DNA of 37,204 bases, taken from positions 1 through 37,204 of the forward strand of contig JAFGNQ010000366.1 of NCBI GenBank assembly GCA_016926925.1, read 5' to 3'. The notes beneath the pieces were generated by a model that saw only the letters and a list, made by a program, of their open reading frames with translations, did not search any database and was not told where the DNA came from. Position numbers and translations under genes: made by a program. This DNA is from Candidatus Aminicenantota bacterium (GTDB lineage: Bacteria; Acidobacteriota; Aminicenantia; Aminicenantales; Aminicenantaceae). Shown here in pieces: positions 1-8,398 of the stretch (position 1 is its first letter; the number at the start of each line of letters is the position of its first letter).

Positions 1-657
1 CCATATTTTTTCATTACCCCTGTGAAAAGTAAGATGGAGGTCGTCGAATATACGGAAATTCCGAGCGAGACAGGCCATATTCGTGATCAAGACCCGACCG
101 ATCCAGCCTGCACCGATGCAGGCGTTTCCGGTATCGAAACCGGGATAGAGCGAACGGGAAAAAACAAAGCAATCCCATCCTTTGTGGGATTCTCCCGCTT
201 CGGCATACATTAACGGAAGGTCATTAACGGATTTGTACCTATCGGAGATCGTTCTTCTGTTGATGACGAAGGCATCATAACCGTCAGCGACGATCCTGTC
301 TACAGCCGAAAAGAAAGCCGGCATCAGGGCGATATCGACGTTTGTATAGATCATAAAATCGGCAGATGTGGATTTGTAGAGCCTGTCAAGAATATCCTTT
401 ATCAAGGGCAGCTTGCGCTCCAATTCAAATGAGGTGACATCGAGAACCGATCTTTCCAAATCCGGCGTCATCGCGAAATCCTCGGGGACTATCGGGCGAT
501 CCTCGGGAAATTGAGCGGAATAAAATTCGACATTGACGGCACTGCGTGCAAATTCCCGCGCTGCAGTCATCGATGCAAAGGTGATGGGTTGGGCGATAGA
601 GAGGTCTGAGGAGGGCATTACAACCACTGGATTGATGATGTGAGCTATTTGCCTCAT
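1..657 (-). CDS. GT-A-like hypothetical protein, 3' end cut by window
   Basis: An uninterrupted frame of 219 codons runs from an ATG at 657 off the left edge, so the C-terminus is missing. I do not recognise a named family. Residues 99-111 (ADFMIYTNVDIAL) have the shape of the strand plus Asp seen in GT-A nucleotide-sugar folds. Later blocks include WDCFVFSR (161-168), FDTGNACIGAGWIG (174-187) and LTFHRG (209-214), which look like conserved motifs. No signal peptide or membrane segment is visible, so it is probably cytoplasmic. It starts 9 bp after the stop of the radical SAM gene and is probably co-transcribed with it. A glycosyltransferase-like role is inferred from fold hints and context only. 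Confidence 0.7.
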   Translation of the reverse strand, partial: MRQIAHIINPVVVMPSSDLSIAQPITFASMTAAREFARSAVNVEFYSAQFPEDRPIVPEDFAMTPDLERSVLDVTSFELERKLPLIKDILDRLYKSTSADFMIYTNVDIALMPAFFSAVDRIVADGYDAFVINRRTISDRYKSVNDLPLMYAEAGESHKGWDCFVFSRSLYPGFDTGNACIGAGWIGRVLITNMACLARNFRIFDDLHLTFHRGNEKIW

Positions 658-666
658 CTGTGACAC

Positions 667-1956
667 CTAAGTTGCGAGTCTCTTGTACATTTTGATGAGT
701 TGACTCATGACTTGCGCATAGTTATCCTTGGAATACGTTATCCTGTAAAGATCGGCCACTGCTTTTTCCAGTTCATCTGCCGTAAAACGAGGATGCTTGA
801 TTACGCAATCCGTGAAGGTGTAGTATTGCCATGACCGTTCCTTGATCAGTCTACCTGCTTTCTGGTATTCATCATAAAGTTCAGTTCCCGGAACGGGCGT
901 TAGAATCGTAAATAGCCCAAGAATACCATTCTTGATTACAAAATCTCTGATTCTCTGAAAATCTTCTTCTGTATCCTTATCAAAACCAAGTATGAAGGCA
1001 CCGAACACACGAATTCCATTATCCTGGATGTTCCTGACGATCTCCTCGTATTTACGGACTTTTTTAGCTTTCCAATGGCTCTTTTGCAAATCGTGTATGT
1101 TTTCGGGATTCATGCTTTCAAAGCCTAGAAAAAGCTGCTTGCAGCCAGCCCGAAAGAGCAGCTTCAGAAATTCCCTGTCTTCGCCAACAGAAACGTCTGT
1201 CATCGCGTGCCATTTGATATCTAGAGGAATAATGCTCTCCATTAGCTGATAGGATAAAGGTTTATTGACGAATATATTGTCATCGACAAAAATGACAAAC
1301 GGGTTGCTCTTTACCGATTTCAAGAATTTAATTTCCTCCACGACCTGATCGTTTTCTTTATGTCTGTAATTCTTACCATAAATGGGGGAAACGCAGCAAA
1401 ATTTGCAGTTATGAGGGCATCCTCTCGTGGTTTGAACAGGATAATTCTGAAAATGTTCATGGACCAAATCATACCGTGGAATGGGAGATTGACTGACGTC
1501 CACTTCAGAGTCCTGTCTGTAAAAAGGCTGAGGCTTGCCAGCGGAAAAATCGGCGATAAACTGGACGAATGTGTTCTCGGCTTCACCGACAATAATCGTA
1601 TCCGCGTAGTCTTTGACCTCATCAGGCACAACCGTTGCGTGGATTCCCCCGATAACGACGTACGCCCCTTTTTTCCTGAATTTTGCCGCGATCTTGCACA
1701 TGGATTCAGCTTGATGCGTCACGCCTCCGATAGCAATGATGTCGAAATCATCCTTCAGTCTCACAGCATCCTCGAAGGAACTCACGTATGTTACATCCCA
1801 TCCGGAAGGGACCAAAGCCGCCATTGTCAGCAAACCGAGGTTTGGAGAAGTCCAAACAGGGAAATAATCCTTGCGCTCTTTGAGGACGGACAGCATGTAT
1901 TTGTTTAAAGTTATAGATCGTGTCTTGGAAAACGGGTCAATAAACCCAATCTTCAT
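667..1956 (-). CDS. B12-binding-type radical SAM protein (DUF4070-like C-terminus)
   Basis: The 429-residue protein has an N-terminal Rossmann-like B12-binding-type region (about 35-140), with GGVTHQAE near 77 and the typical IGGIHATVVPDE block at 102-113. The radical SAM core carries C180-x3-C184-x2-C187 for the 4Fe-4S cluster, followed by another Cys at 188. The C-terminal part (from about 350, TPVPGTELYDEY) resembles the DUF4070-type tail of the BchE/HpnJ-like group. ATG 1956 is preceded by GGAG eight bases upstream. Members of this group methylate or rearrange unactivated carbons, but the substrate here is unknown. It lies 72 bp downstream of the fatty acyl-AMP ligase and upstream of the GT-A-like gene, so a lipid or sugar substrate is plausible. 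It lacks an obvious DxHxxG cobalamin motif. Confidence 0.88.
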   Translation of the reverse strand: MKIGFIDPFSKTRSITLNKYMLSVLKERKDYFPVWTSPNLGLLTMAALVPSGWDVTYVSSFEDAVRLKDDFDIIAIGGVTHQAESMCKIAAKFRKKGAYVVIGGIHATVVPDEVKDYADTIIVGEAENTFVQFIADFSAGKPQPFYRQDSEVDVSQSPIPRYDLVHEHFQNYPVQTTRGCPHNCKFCCVSPIYGKNYRHKENDQVVEEIKFLKSVKSNPFVIFVDDNIFVNKPLSYQLMESIIPLDIKWHAMTDVSVGEDREFLKLLFRAGCKQLFLGFESMNPENIHDLQKSHWKAKKVRKYEEIVRNIQDNGIRVFGAFILGFDKDTEEDFQRIRDFVIKNGILGLFTILTPVPGTELYDEYQKAGRLIKERSWQYYTFTDCVIKHPRFTADELEKAVADLYRITYSKDNYAQVMSQLIKMYKRLAT

Positions 1957-2028
1957 CCTTGAAGCTCCATAAAATGATCAATACAAGGACTCCCACTTTC
2001 CTTTGAATTTAATGGTGCTGGCCTGGAG

Positions 2029-3741
2029 TCACGCCTCTTCTTTGACGGCCAAATATTCTTCATATTTCTCCCGGTTCGCCTTTCTTGCGATTTTGCTGTT
2101 CTGGGTTTTTTCGATCCAGCCTTTTTTCACCAGATGGACATCTCCGATGGTCACCTCAAGATCATTGTACACTCTCCTCCTGAGCTCGCGTTCGATGGCG
2201 AGTCTCTGGGATTCATCGTCAGCATTTATAATCTCGCACACCATAACAATTTTTTCCGTTCCAATTTCCGGTGAGTGCACACCGAAAGCAACCGATCGAT
2301 CAGGGCGGATTCCCGGTACAGATTGAGCGATGGATTCCAAATCCTCGGGGTGAATGTTGTCTCCTCCGACGATAATGAGATCTTTTTTACGGCCGCAGAC
2401 ATACAGCTCATTACCGGCCATATAACCCATGTCTCCCGTCCGATACCAGCCGTTTTTCATCACCTGGGCGGTCAAGTCGGGACGCTTGTAGTATCCGCTG
2501 AAGAGTGCGGTGCTGCGGATCGTAATTTCTCCGATATGCCGATCAGAAAGCCTATTCTCCAGATCATCAAGTATGGCCAACTCCGTACCTGTCAAGGCAG
2601 GCCCACAACTGACAACAGGCTTTGTCGATTCTTTATATCTGGGCGCGGGAACAGCCTTCCCCGAAATTTTCATCTCCCTGGCATCCACCCAATCCACCCG
2701 GGCCCTTTTTCCAACCGCACTGTAAGAGACACCAAGAGTGTTTTCTGCCATACCGTAACCGCTGACAAACGCATTTTCGCTGAAACCGTAGGCGGCGAAC
2801 CGCTCAAGGAATAGCTCCTGACTTCGATATAAGATCGGCTCGGCACCGTTGAACAGGACACGCAGCGAACTGAGATCCAAACCCTGAATGCTTCGGTCAT
2901 TGACATAGCGTACTGTATGATGGTGGGCGGAATTGGGAAGAAAACTGATGGTTCCCTTGTGGTTGTGGATAGCCCACAGATGGAGATGGGGCTTGCGCAG
3001 CCATTTATAGGGAGACATCAGCACCGTTGAAATCCCGCAGAAAAGTGAGATGAACAGCCCGCCGAACAAGCCGAAATCATGGTAAAGGGGGAGCCAATTC
3101 ACGAAAACGTCCTGGTCGGTAATCTTAAGCGCAATCGCGGTGGACTCCCCATAGTTCAGGATCGCCCTATGGGAGAGCATGACGCCTTTCTGCATGCCCG
3201 TTGTCCCACTCGTGTATTGCAGGTAGGCAATATCTTCTCCCGAAGTAAATTCAGGTTGCGGAGGAATACCCATACTTTCTTCATAAGAAGGGACAGCTTC
3301 GATATTCAACACCTGGCATTCTGCTCCGGAAAGGAGGTCCTCCAGTTCTGCGGCATAATCAGGAAGCGCGACCACCATACTCGCTTGAGAAAATTCCACC
3401 ATTTTTTTGACGCGTCGGATATAAGAACCCAGCGGAGTCATCGGTCCTTTGTAGATGAATATGGAAGGAATGGCACCCAGGTACAAGGCTCCCATTAAGC
3501 TCCAAATCAAATCCGCCTTGTGACGCAGAGCCAAAATGACGATGTCTCCCGATTGAATCCCTGCCGTTTTTAAGACGCGCGCATAGCGCAGAGCGTTTTC
3601 ATGCAATTGCCGGTAGCTGAAAAACTCCTCGGTCTCGTCGTCATTGATGAAAACAACGGCAATTTTCTCGGGACCGGTTTTACTGTGATGGATTAGCGGT
3701 TCCACCACAGACTGATAATCGGATGCCCTAAAGATCATCAT
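2029..3741 (-). CDS. Fatty acyl-AMP ligase (FAAL)
   Basis: This 570-residue adenylate-forming enzyme should activate a fatty acid with ATP and load it on the adjacent carrier protein. The phosphate-binding motif YTSGTTGMQKGVMLSH is at 176-191. The FAAL-type block NWLPLYHDFGLFGG is at 215-228, and the FAAL-like stretch ending VSCGPALTG lies near 380. YRTGDMGY and GRKKDLIIVGGDNIHPEDLE mark the hinge to the C-terminal lid. The C-terminal catalytic Lys is in TQNSKIAR, a variant of the usual TSSGKIxR. It overlaps the acyl carrier protein gene by 4 bp (ATGA). No polyketide synthase follows, so the acyl chain is probably transferred directly by the neighbouring MBOAT enzyme. FAAL rather than acyl-CoA ligase is inferred from motif style; the FAAL-specific insertion should be confirmed by alignment. 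Confidence 0.88.
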   Translation of the reverse strand: MMIFRASDYQSVVEPLIHHSKTGPEKIAVVFINDDETEEFFSYRQLHENALRYARVLKTAGIQSGDIVILALRHKADLIWSLMGALYLGAIPSIFIYKGPMTPLGSYIRRVKKMVEFSQASMVVALPDYAAELEDLLSGAECQVLNIEAVPSYEESMGIPPQPEFTSGEDIAYLQYTSGTTGMQKGVMLSHRAILNYGESTAIALKITDQDVFVNWLPLYHDFGLFGGLFISLFCGISTVLMSPYKWLRKPHLHLWAIHNHKGTISFLPNSAHHHTVRYVNDRSIQGLDLSSLRVLFNGAEPILYRSQELFLERFAAYGFSENAFVSGYGMAENTLGVSYSAVGKRARVDWVDAREMKISGKAVPAPRYKESTKPVVSCGPALTGTELAILDDLENRLSDRHIGEITIRSTALFSGYYKRPDLTAQVMKNGWYRTGDMGYMAGNELYVCGRKKDLIIVGGDNIHPEDLESIAQSVPGIRPDRSVAFGVHSPEIGTEKIVMVCEIINADDESQRLAIERELRRRVYNDLEVTIGDVHLVKKGWIEKTQNSKIARKANREKYEEYLAVKEEA

Positions 3742-3989
3742 ACAAACTCTTTCAAGATTCTCTTGGTCATGTCATTCACGGTATCCATGTTTTCGATGGT
3801 GAAGTCTGTATCCGGAATCTGAATCCCCATCTCTTTCTCGATAAAGACAGCTATATGTACCAGAGAGAAGGAATCGATGAGCCCGCCTGTGATCAGAGGC
3901 TCATCATCCCGAAGCGGATAATCTTTATTCTTAATGATTTCATGGCATATGTAAGTTTTCAACTTTTTTTTGATCTCATCTTCATTCAT
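3738..3989 (-). CDS. Acyl carrier protein
   Basis: A small acidic four-helix carrier of 83 residues. The phosphopantetheine attachment site is the Ser in GGLIDSFSLVHI (Ser40), a DSF variant of the usual DSL. Helix II continues as FIEKEMGIQIPD, as in standalone ACPs and DltC. I chose ATG 3989 because GGAG lies ten bases upstream. An in-frame ATG at 4007 adds six residues but has no ribosome binding site. It sits between the MBOAT gene (35 bp upstream) and the FAAL gene (4-bp overlap), so it is most simply the acyl acceptor of the FAAL and donor to the MBOAT enzyme. Confidence 0.9.
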   Translation of the reverse strand: MNEDEIKKKLKTYICHEIIKNKDYPLRDDEPLITGGLIDSFSLVHIAVFIEKEMGIQIPDTDFTIENMDTVNDMTKRILKEFV

Positions 3990-4024
3990 TGCAGTTCGAC
4001 TCCACATTTAATAGCAAAAGTAGA

Positions 4025-5443
4025 CTAGAATCCTTGATAGACAAACGGTGTTCCTAATCGCGATTGGGAATATAAAAAGATTCCCAAAATAGCTAACGCT
4101 AACACAAAAGACCTGGAAAGTTGAGGCCATTTCAAAAAAACAAGTTCATCCTTATTCCTGTATTGAACGAAATCGATCCACAACGCAAAAGGGATAACAA
4201 GGAACACTCTCGAACTAGGCAAAACCCAACGGACATTGGTCACCAGGCTCTGGAAAAATTGGGCTGCAGTGGAGTAATTGAGGAGGAAGACAACAAACGC
4301 ACCCATGGAAAGGCTCATCACGAATGTCATGTTTAAGAGCTGTTTCCAGAGGGGCTTCTTGTCCGGTGAGACCAGAGGTTTCCAAAGCGTAAAAAGCCTT
4401 TCACCGACCAGAAACAGCCCCATGAGAAGCCCCCAGGTCAAATAACTCAGGTTTGGCCCGTGCCACAATCCGCTTGCCAGCATAGTCACCACCGGGGGGA
4501 CGATGATGTTGAGGATATTCGTTCTGGATGGATTGCGGCGCACCAATGCACGGCTTATGGGAAAAAAGATGTAATCACGAAGCCAGAAGGAAAGACTCAT
4601 GTGCCACCGAATCCACAATTCGCTGAAAGTTCGCGAGAATACCGGATTTTGAAAATTCTTTGATAATTCGATGCCGAAAAACCCACTGACTCCTCTCACG
4701 ATGTTGGTATACCCGCAAAAATCATTGTACAGCGCCAAAGAAAAAGCGATAATCCACGCCAGCAATTCCAGCGAAGAATATTCACTGGGTGTTTTAAAGA
4801 GCTGGTTCGGGATCGCCCGAAACAGCGTGTCTGCGACAACCACTTTCCTGAACAATCCGATGATGATTAAAGCAAAACTTCTGGATACCTGTTCCTTGTC
4901 GACCGACCTCATGCCGGAGAGCTTGGGCAAAAAATTCCTTGCTCTCTCTATGGGACCCGCCGTCAATTTAGGGAAATAGGCGAGATACAGTGCAAATTCA
5001 ACCAGCTTTGAACTAGGGTTCATTTGTTTGCGGTAGACATCCACAAGATAAGAAATTGCCTGAAGAACATAGAAGGATAAACCGATCGGCAAGAGTATTT
5101 TCAAACCCCGGGTCTGGAGATCCAAGCCCAATAGAGAAATAAGGTCCATGGCACCCGAAACGTAGAAACTTGCCAGCTTGAAGAAGACCAGCACAAGCAG
5201 ATTGATGCCTATGCCGATGGACAGCCAGTGTTTGGTGCGATCCCCCCTGCCGACTTGCTTCCCTAGAAAAAAATTTGCCAGGGTCATTGCAACAAGGATG
5301 AGGGCAAAATCCCATGAGATGGAGATGTAAAAAAGGTAAGAAGCGACCAACAGCACAAAATTCTGCATCCGACGCGGACAAAGATAGTAAACCGCCAGTA
5401 CAACCGCCGCAAACGCGAAAAAGACGATAGAATGAATATTCAT
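4025..5443 (-). CDS. MBOAT-family O-acyltransferase (AlgI/DltB-like)
   Basis: This 472-residue polytopic membrane protein (about ten or more hydrophobic segments) has the diagnostic MBOAT motifs: ELWIRWHMSLSFWLRDYIFF around 275-294 and the catalytic His328 in SGLWHG. His281 is the second conserved His. KLTAGPIERA (159-168) and the C-terminal PFVYQGF (466-472) resemble AlgI and PatA/DltB relatives. Family members move an acyl group from a cytoplasmic donor across the membrane onto an extracytoplasmic glycan. Here the donor is probably the acyl-ACP made by the next two genes. ATG 5443 lies 5 bp after the stop of the SGNH gene, and the four genes form one transcription unit. Confidence 0.93.
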   Translation of the reverse strand: MNIHSIVFFAFAAVVLAVYYLCPRRMQNFVLLVASYLFYISISWDFALILVAMTLANFFLGKQVGRGDRTKHWLSIGIGINLLVLVFFKLASFYVSGAMDLISLLGLDLQTRGLKILLPIGLSFYVLQAISYLVDVYRKQMNPSSKLVEFALYLAYFPKLTAGPIERARNFLPKLSGMRSVDKEQVSRSFALIIIGLFRKVVVADTLFRAIPNQLFKTPSEYSSLELLAWIIAFSLALYNDFCGYTNIVRGVSGFFGIELSKNFQNPVFSRTFSELWIRWHMSLSFWLRDYIFFPISRALVRRNPSRTNILNIIVPPVVTMLASGLWHGPNLSYLTWGLLMGLFLVGERLFTLWKPLVSPDKKPLWKQLLNMTFVMSLSMGAFVVFLLNYSTAAQFFQSLVTNVRWVLPSSRVFLVIPFALWIDFVQYRNKDELVFLKWPQLSRSFVLALAILGIFLYSQSRLGTPFVYQGF

Positions 5444-5448
5444 TATGC

Positions 5449-6510
5449 TCAGCTAACCGGATCTTTAATAAGCCCCGCTTGTACGAACTCCCCGACTTTA
5501 TCACCCAGCCAGAGGCTGAAGAGTTCTGCACCCAAGGCGTTCATGTGATTGCTCTGAAGCCAGAGTTCATCCGCATGGAACTCAGGCTTGTCAGCCGGAA
5601 TAAAAACAATGCCCCGACGTTCTGTGATCCGACGGACAGCCTCCGAAACCTCGAGATAACTCTTCTCTTCTCCGCCGTAAAACGTCTTGAATATGGGGTG
5701 GTCCGGCATTTCTACCACCGCCAAATCCACCTGGTCTCGATAATCCAACAGCTTCTCAAAATCAGTAATCCGCACGGGAGAGATCTCGAAACTTGCTAAT
5801 TTTCGCTTGAATCTCGCTGCACGCTTCGGATCAGTCTGCAAAGCCTGCACGCTATGAGGGTTTTTGAAATTTGCAAATCCATAAGGTGACATGAATTTTT
5901 CTCTTTGACTCACTAGAAATGAAAATTCGGGTTGTTCCATCCACTGCCGAAAGCGCAGGAAATAGCGGTAGGCCATGAAATGCTCCGTCATCCAGCCTTC
6001 AAAGTTGAAACTCCCGTTGTGATATCGAATCCAATGGCTGCTCATGATCCTTGCCTCGGAGGGCCGGATGATTTCTTTGCCGAACTGCGCAGGCGCTATT
6101 CCTAACATGATGAATCTTGGTTTGTAGACCTTGATCAAAATATGCATCAGGGCTTTGGTCGAGGGCAGCATCAAGCCGGCGACTCCAAAATTATAGCTGC
6201 GGATTCGTTTTCCTGTCCGTTTCTCATAGGACGTGGAAAAGACAGCGGGATCAAAGGATACATCCACCTGTGATGTGCCTAAAAACAAGCAGTCTACAGG
6301 ACCGTTCTTTTTCGTCTCGTTCCGTAATGAGGAAAATTTTAAATCAAGAAAATAGTGACTGATGCCCAAACTGGGATTGGGAATCACCGATTGGACGGGA
6401 GTCGTTCGGAACGCTGTCTCCGCCGCTATTATCGAGAACGCCAGAATAGCGAGAGCCAAAATAAAAGTCTTTCCAAAGGGTATTCTGATGTGCAGATTCG
6501 GCTTTTTCAT
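5449..6510 (-). CDS. Membrane-anchored SGNH-type protein (DltD/AlgX-like partner of MBOAT)
   Basis: The 353-residue protein has one N-terminal membrane segment (about 14-32) and then an extracytoplasmic domain. Its block I is DCLFLGTSQVDVSFDP (73-88), giving Ser80 as the candidate nucleophile in place of the GDS Ser. The C-terminal block is SNHMNALGAE (320-329), with His322 as the candidate catalytic His. The residue three before the His, usually Asp in DxxH, is Gln319; Asp314 lies eight before it. Proteins of this shape (DltD, AlgJ/AlgX, PatB) complete extracytoplasmic O-acyl transfer together with an MBOAT enzyme, which is encoded 5 bp downstream. Its ATG overlaps the glycosyltransferase stop by 4 bp. 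The SGNH assignment rests on motif pattern and synteny. Confidence 0.8.
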   Translation of the reverse strand: MKKPNLHIRIPFGKTFILALAILAFSIIAAETAFRTTPVQSVIPNPSLGISHYFLDLKFSSLRNETKKNGPVDCLFLGTSQVDVSFDPAVFSTSYEKRTGKRIRSYNFGVAGLMLPSTKALMHILIKVYKPRFIMLGIAPAQFGKEIIRPSEARIMSSHWIRYHNGSFNFEGWMTEHFMAYRYFLRFRQWMEQPEFSFLVSQREKFMSPYGFANFKNPHSVQALQTDPKRAARFKRKLASFEISPVRITDFEKLLDYRDQVDLAVVEMPDHPIFKTFYGGEEKSYLEVSEAVRRITERRGIVFIPADKPEFHADELWLQSNHMNALGAELFSLWLGDKVGEFVQAGLIKDPVS

Positions 6511-7673
6511 GAGAACTTCCTGTTTTTTATGGTCTTAAGCCTCATTGAATCCCTTCCTTGTATCATACTCATGACGGCGTTGAAAAGACCAGCATAATTC
6601 ACCCGGGGAGGAATGGGAATGGAATCGGAATCGCTGTCCATCCGTTCCAGCAGAGTTTTCAACTCTCCCAAATCCCGGAATTCCTGCAATCCCTTCATCC
6701 CGTAATAGGACCGCGCCGCATGAGAGTTGGCCAGAACAGGCACCCCGGCTACCAACATCTCGCAGATGCGGGTCAAGGCCCCCGCTCCAGTAAATTGGTA
6801 ACACATACAGGCCTTGACTTCGGCGAGCGTGTCATCCAACGCCTCATCAGACAATGGACCGAGAAGATCTACTCCATGGTTCTGTTTTTCGCATGTAATA
6901 AATTCGTCGGTGTGAAACCCGGCTATCAAAAGTTTGCCCCCGACATTTTCCAATGAATTTCGAGACCAATAGGAAACCGCCTCTTCCATTCCTCTCCTCG
7001 TAGGAGAATTGCGCGCATTTCCCAAGAGCAGCACATTTCTTTTCTCCGTCCTTTCACGCCTGTGCCGGATCGCAAGTGCTCTCTGGTAGATGTCATCTAC
7101 GGGATAATAGGGAATATGCATACAAGATATGCCCAAATTTGTCAAAATGATACTTTCCTCATTGGAAATGGTGATAACCAGATCACACTGAGAGAGAATC
7201 GATTTTTCCTGGCTGAATAATTTGAGAGAGGGCCCTTTGTCCATTCTGTCATCCGCAAGGCCCTCCAGGTTGTGGCAGACGGCTACAATGGGTATCTTAT
7301 TTCTTTTCAGGTGCTTGAACAGAGCCACGAAATAGATGGGATCGTCGATAATAGCGATCTTTAGCGCCGGAATCTCAGGACAGGCCCCTATCCATTCTCT
7401 GGATACTTCTCTAAGACGAAAGACATAATCGCTGTGCCCATCGGTCCACAGCTTTTTCCCGGCATCCACACGGGAATGGTATACCATTTTTTTTTCTGCG
7501 TTGACCTTGATTCTTTGCAGCGCATCATGGTTCAAACGATCGTTGTTGCCGGAAGATACGAGCTCCGGCTTTAAAAAATCCAAGGCACTCCGAATCTGCA
7601 TCATCCGGCGGCTCCCGCCGCCCCTCTCCAGCGAGGGCATGAAACGGCTGAAATACATCCCCCTATCCGACAT
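6507..7673 (-). CDS. GT-B (GT4-like) glycosyltransferase
   Basis: A cytoplasmic GT-B-type protein of 388 residues. The N-terminal half contains a Rossmann strand and loop, IVAVCHNLEGLADD, and then CDLVITISNEES, the usual domain linker region. The C-terminal half has RNVLLLGNARNSPTRRG, a LLIAGFHTDEF strand and the acceptor/nucleotide-site region GAGALTRICEMLVAGVPVLA, in which the Glu of RICEM fits the first Glu of the EX7E motif. The frame is open up to ATG 7748, but that start would run 73 bp into the upstream sulfotransferase. I chose ATG 7673, 2 bp after that gene's stop. The 3' end overlaps the SGNH gene by 4 bp. The donor and acceptor cannot be told from sequence. Confidence 0.82.
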   Translation of the reverse strand: MSDRGMYFSRFMPSLERGGGSRRMMQIRSALDFLKPELVSSGNNDRLNHDALQRIKVNAEKKMVYHSRVDAGKKLWTDGHSDYVFRLREVSREWIGACPEIPALKIAIIDDPIYFVALFKHLKRNKIPIVAVCHNLEGLADDRMDKGPSLKLFSQEKSILSQCDLVITISNEESIILTNLGISCMHIPYYPVDDIYQRALAIRHRRERTEKRNVLLLGNARNSPTRRGMEEAVSYWSRNSLENVGGKLLIAGFHTDEFITCEKQNHGVDLLGPLSDEALDDTLAEVKACMCYQFTGAGALTRICEMLVAGVPVLANSHAARSYYGMKGLQEFRDLGELKTLLERMDSDSDSIPIPPRVNYAGLFNAVMSMIQGRDSMRLKTIKNRKFS

Positions 7674-7675
7674 TT

Positions 7676-8398
7676 TCAAACAGCCCAACCTCCGGTTTTT
7701 TGCATCCCCCGCTCTGAATAGACACCTTGTTGCCTCAGGAGTTCGCACGCATGATCATAGATTGCGAATTCTAATGAATTGCGGGCAATGAAGGCTTCCT
7801 TGATTTCCGGCTTGAGTTCCTCATCCCGAATGGATGGATTGATTCGAGGGATCTCGATTTTATCGAAACCGAGAATATCAGCCAGCAGGTCCACAGAGCT
7901 CTGCAGGCATTCGACCACTCCGATCCAAAGAAATCGCGATTTCACAATATTCCTATAATTGTCCGAAGTCAGATCGCAGGGCATGAATTTCCAGACGTGC
8001 GACCTCGGTCTTTTCCTGAAAAAATCATCGATGTCCTTATAATCCCCTTCACTTCCCTGCCGGATTTTTGCGCTTTTTATCTGGCGCTCCCGTGCTCTTG
8101 TCTTCCAGTAAAAATAGTTGGATACGGCTGCCTCTAGGGGATCTCTCAGCACGGTAATGAACTGAGACACTGCCGGGTAATAATCGGGAACTCCGATCCC
8201 TTTGGCCCTGTTGAAATGCCCGTGAATGCAGATCCCCGGTTCCAGATCGTGTCTGGGCGGCGGCACCCCCCTAAGCTGCAAATAGTGAGGGCGGAAGTTA
8301 TCCTTGAACCACATCCTCAAAATCCGCATGAAGCTCTGACCCGCACACTTGGGTATGTGAAGCGAGATCAGCGGCGCATTCGGATCATAAGCTTTCAT
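7676..8398 (-). CDS. Sulfotransferase family protein (HIPKCAG type)
   Basis: This 240-residue protein has the 5'-phosphosulfate loop as HIPKCAGQSF (14-23), the form typical of the Sulfotransfer_2 family that modifies carbohydrates. The 3'-phosphate-binding segment is VLRDPLEAAVSNYF (83-96), with the expected Arg and Ser. It should transfer sulfate from PAPS to a hydroxyl of a sugar or lipid. No signal peptide is visible, so it would act on the cytoplasmic side before export. Its ATG overlaps the stop of the preceding sulfotransferase by 4 bp (ATGA), which implies coupled translation of two sulfotransferases from different subfamilies. Confidence 0.88.
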   Translation of the reverse strand: MKAYDPNAPLISLHIPKCAGQSFMRILRMWFKDNFRPHYLQLRGVPPPRHDLEPGICIHGHFNRAKGIGVPDYYPAVSQFITVLRDPLEAAVSNYFYWKTRARERQIKSAKIRQGSEGDYKDIDDFFRKRPRSHVWKFMPCDLTSDNYRNIVKSRFLWIGVVECLQSSVDLLADILGFDKIEIPRINPSIRDEELKPEIKEAFIARNSLEFAIYDHACELLRQQGVYSERGMQKTGGWAV

